From: UBA10438 sp044238605
GTDB lineage: Bacteria; Bacteroidota; Ignavibacteria; Kapaibacteriales; Kapaibacteriaceae
DNA: 64,000 bases
Reading direction: 5' to 3'
NCBI GenBank assembly: GCA_044238605.1
Contig: JBIICY010000002.1
Location: forward strand, 186,001 to 250,000
In this document: positions 63,957 through 64,000 of the stretch, in pieces
Layout: each line of letters begins with the position of its first letter
How positions within the stretch are numbered: the first letter of the stretch is position 1
Program-made: the position numbers and the translations under genes
Notes under the pieces: model-generated
What the model saw: only the letters and a program-made list of their open reading frames with translations
The model's database searches: none
Told to the model about the DNA's origin: nothing

Positions 63957-64000
63957 ACAGGGTCTTGCAGGGGGGCAGCTCCCTGCGTAGATTAGAAATC

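Noticed and set aside
63967..63986. Hairpin after ribBA (GCAGGG pairing with CCCTGC)
   Set aside because: Only six pairs with an eight-base loop and no T-tract, and it sits at the window edge; too weak to call a terminator.

Overview
The window reads as an ordinary chromosomal stretch of a bacterium from the Bacteroidota/Chlorobi/Ignavibacteria (FCB) side of the tree, possibly a Kapabacteria-like lineage. Three things support this. Two large secreted proteins end in type IX secretion (T9SS) C-terminal sorting domains. Several genes and a tRNA are preceded by TAnnTTTG, the -7 element of Bacteroidota promoters, and Shine-Dalgarno sequences are mostly absent. The accessory content also fits: tandem-OmpA outer membrane proteins, DUF4159/DUF4175 genes, a thioredoxin/DUF6952 pair and an RND pump. 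The exact lineage is inference. I see no insertion sequence, prophage, integrase, CRISPR array or rRNA. By my count only about 1.1 kb of the 64 kb lies outside genes, no gene-free stretch reaches 300 bases (the longest is 140), and many neighbours overlap.

Layout. 1-3524: end of an RND adaptor gene and its pump. 3528-5829: msrB and truA leftward, then a Nudix hydrolase and an SRPBCC protein rightward, with truA and Nudix starts sharing one CATG. 5804-11020: leftward unit methyltransferase, Wzz, Wzy/ligase-like protein, PBP2. 11071-15737: glycosyltransferase, uvrB (leftward), membrane glycosyltransferase. 15821-19060: queA, M32 carboxypeptidase, SMUG2-like glycosylase. 19085-23844: tRNA-Thr(CGT), then a cytochrome c maturation operon (DUF4920 lipoprotein, long ccmC, ccmD, ccmE with a Cys-x3-Tyr heme motif, an extra CcmE-like OB-fold gene, ccmF).

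23782-35891 is a leftward surface module: an OmpA protein, a 1442-residue VWA/seven-WD40/ASH-like/T9SS-CTD protein, a paralogous OmpA protein, a GT4 glycosyltransferase, an IgGFc-binding-like secreted protein and a pseudouridine synthase. 35935-41872: nth (leftward), then rsmG, DUF4159, a DUF4175-like coiled-coil giant and a small membrane protein. 41869-47454: aldehyde dehydrogenase, def and a HAD phosphatase leftward, facing yqeY-mutS2 across a symmetrical double promoter. 47473-51609: accC, purL, DoxX. 51578-54826: FtsX/LolC-type permease, 3-hydroxyacyl-CoA dehydrogenase and kbl, leftward. 54967-57963: a BNR/sortilin-type T9SS cargo protein. 57998-63956: DUF6952, thioredoxin, acyltransferase, mnmA, a peroxiredoxin, tgt, yajC, ribBA.

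Most worth a second look: (1) a tRNA-guanine transglycosylase with all four usual zinc ligands replaced; (2) a System I*-like heme maturation operon with Cys-type CcmE and a second, ligandless CcmE-like gene; (3) the VWA-WD40-T9SS giant beside two paralogous tandem-OmpA proteins; (4) the octamer AGCCCCTT/AAGGGGCT at least 20 times, about ten-fold above chance; (5) -7 elements 4-7 bases from start codons, implying leaderless mRNAs, including one overlapping a tRNA terminator and one in a perfect inverted repeat.
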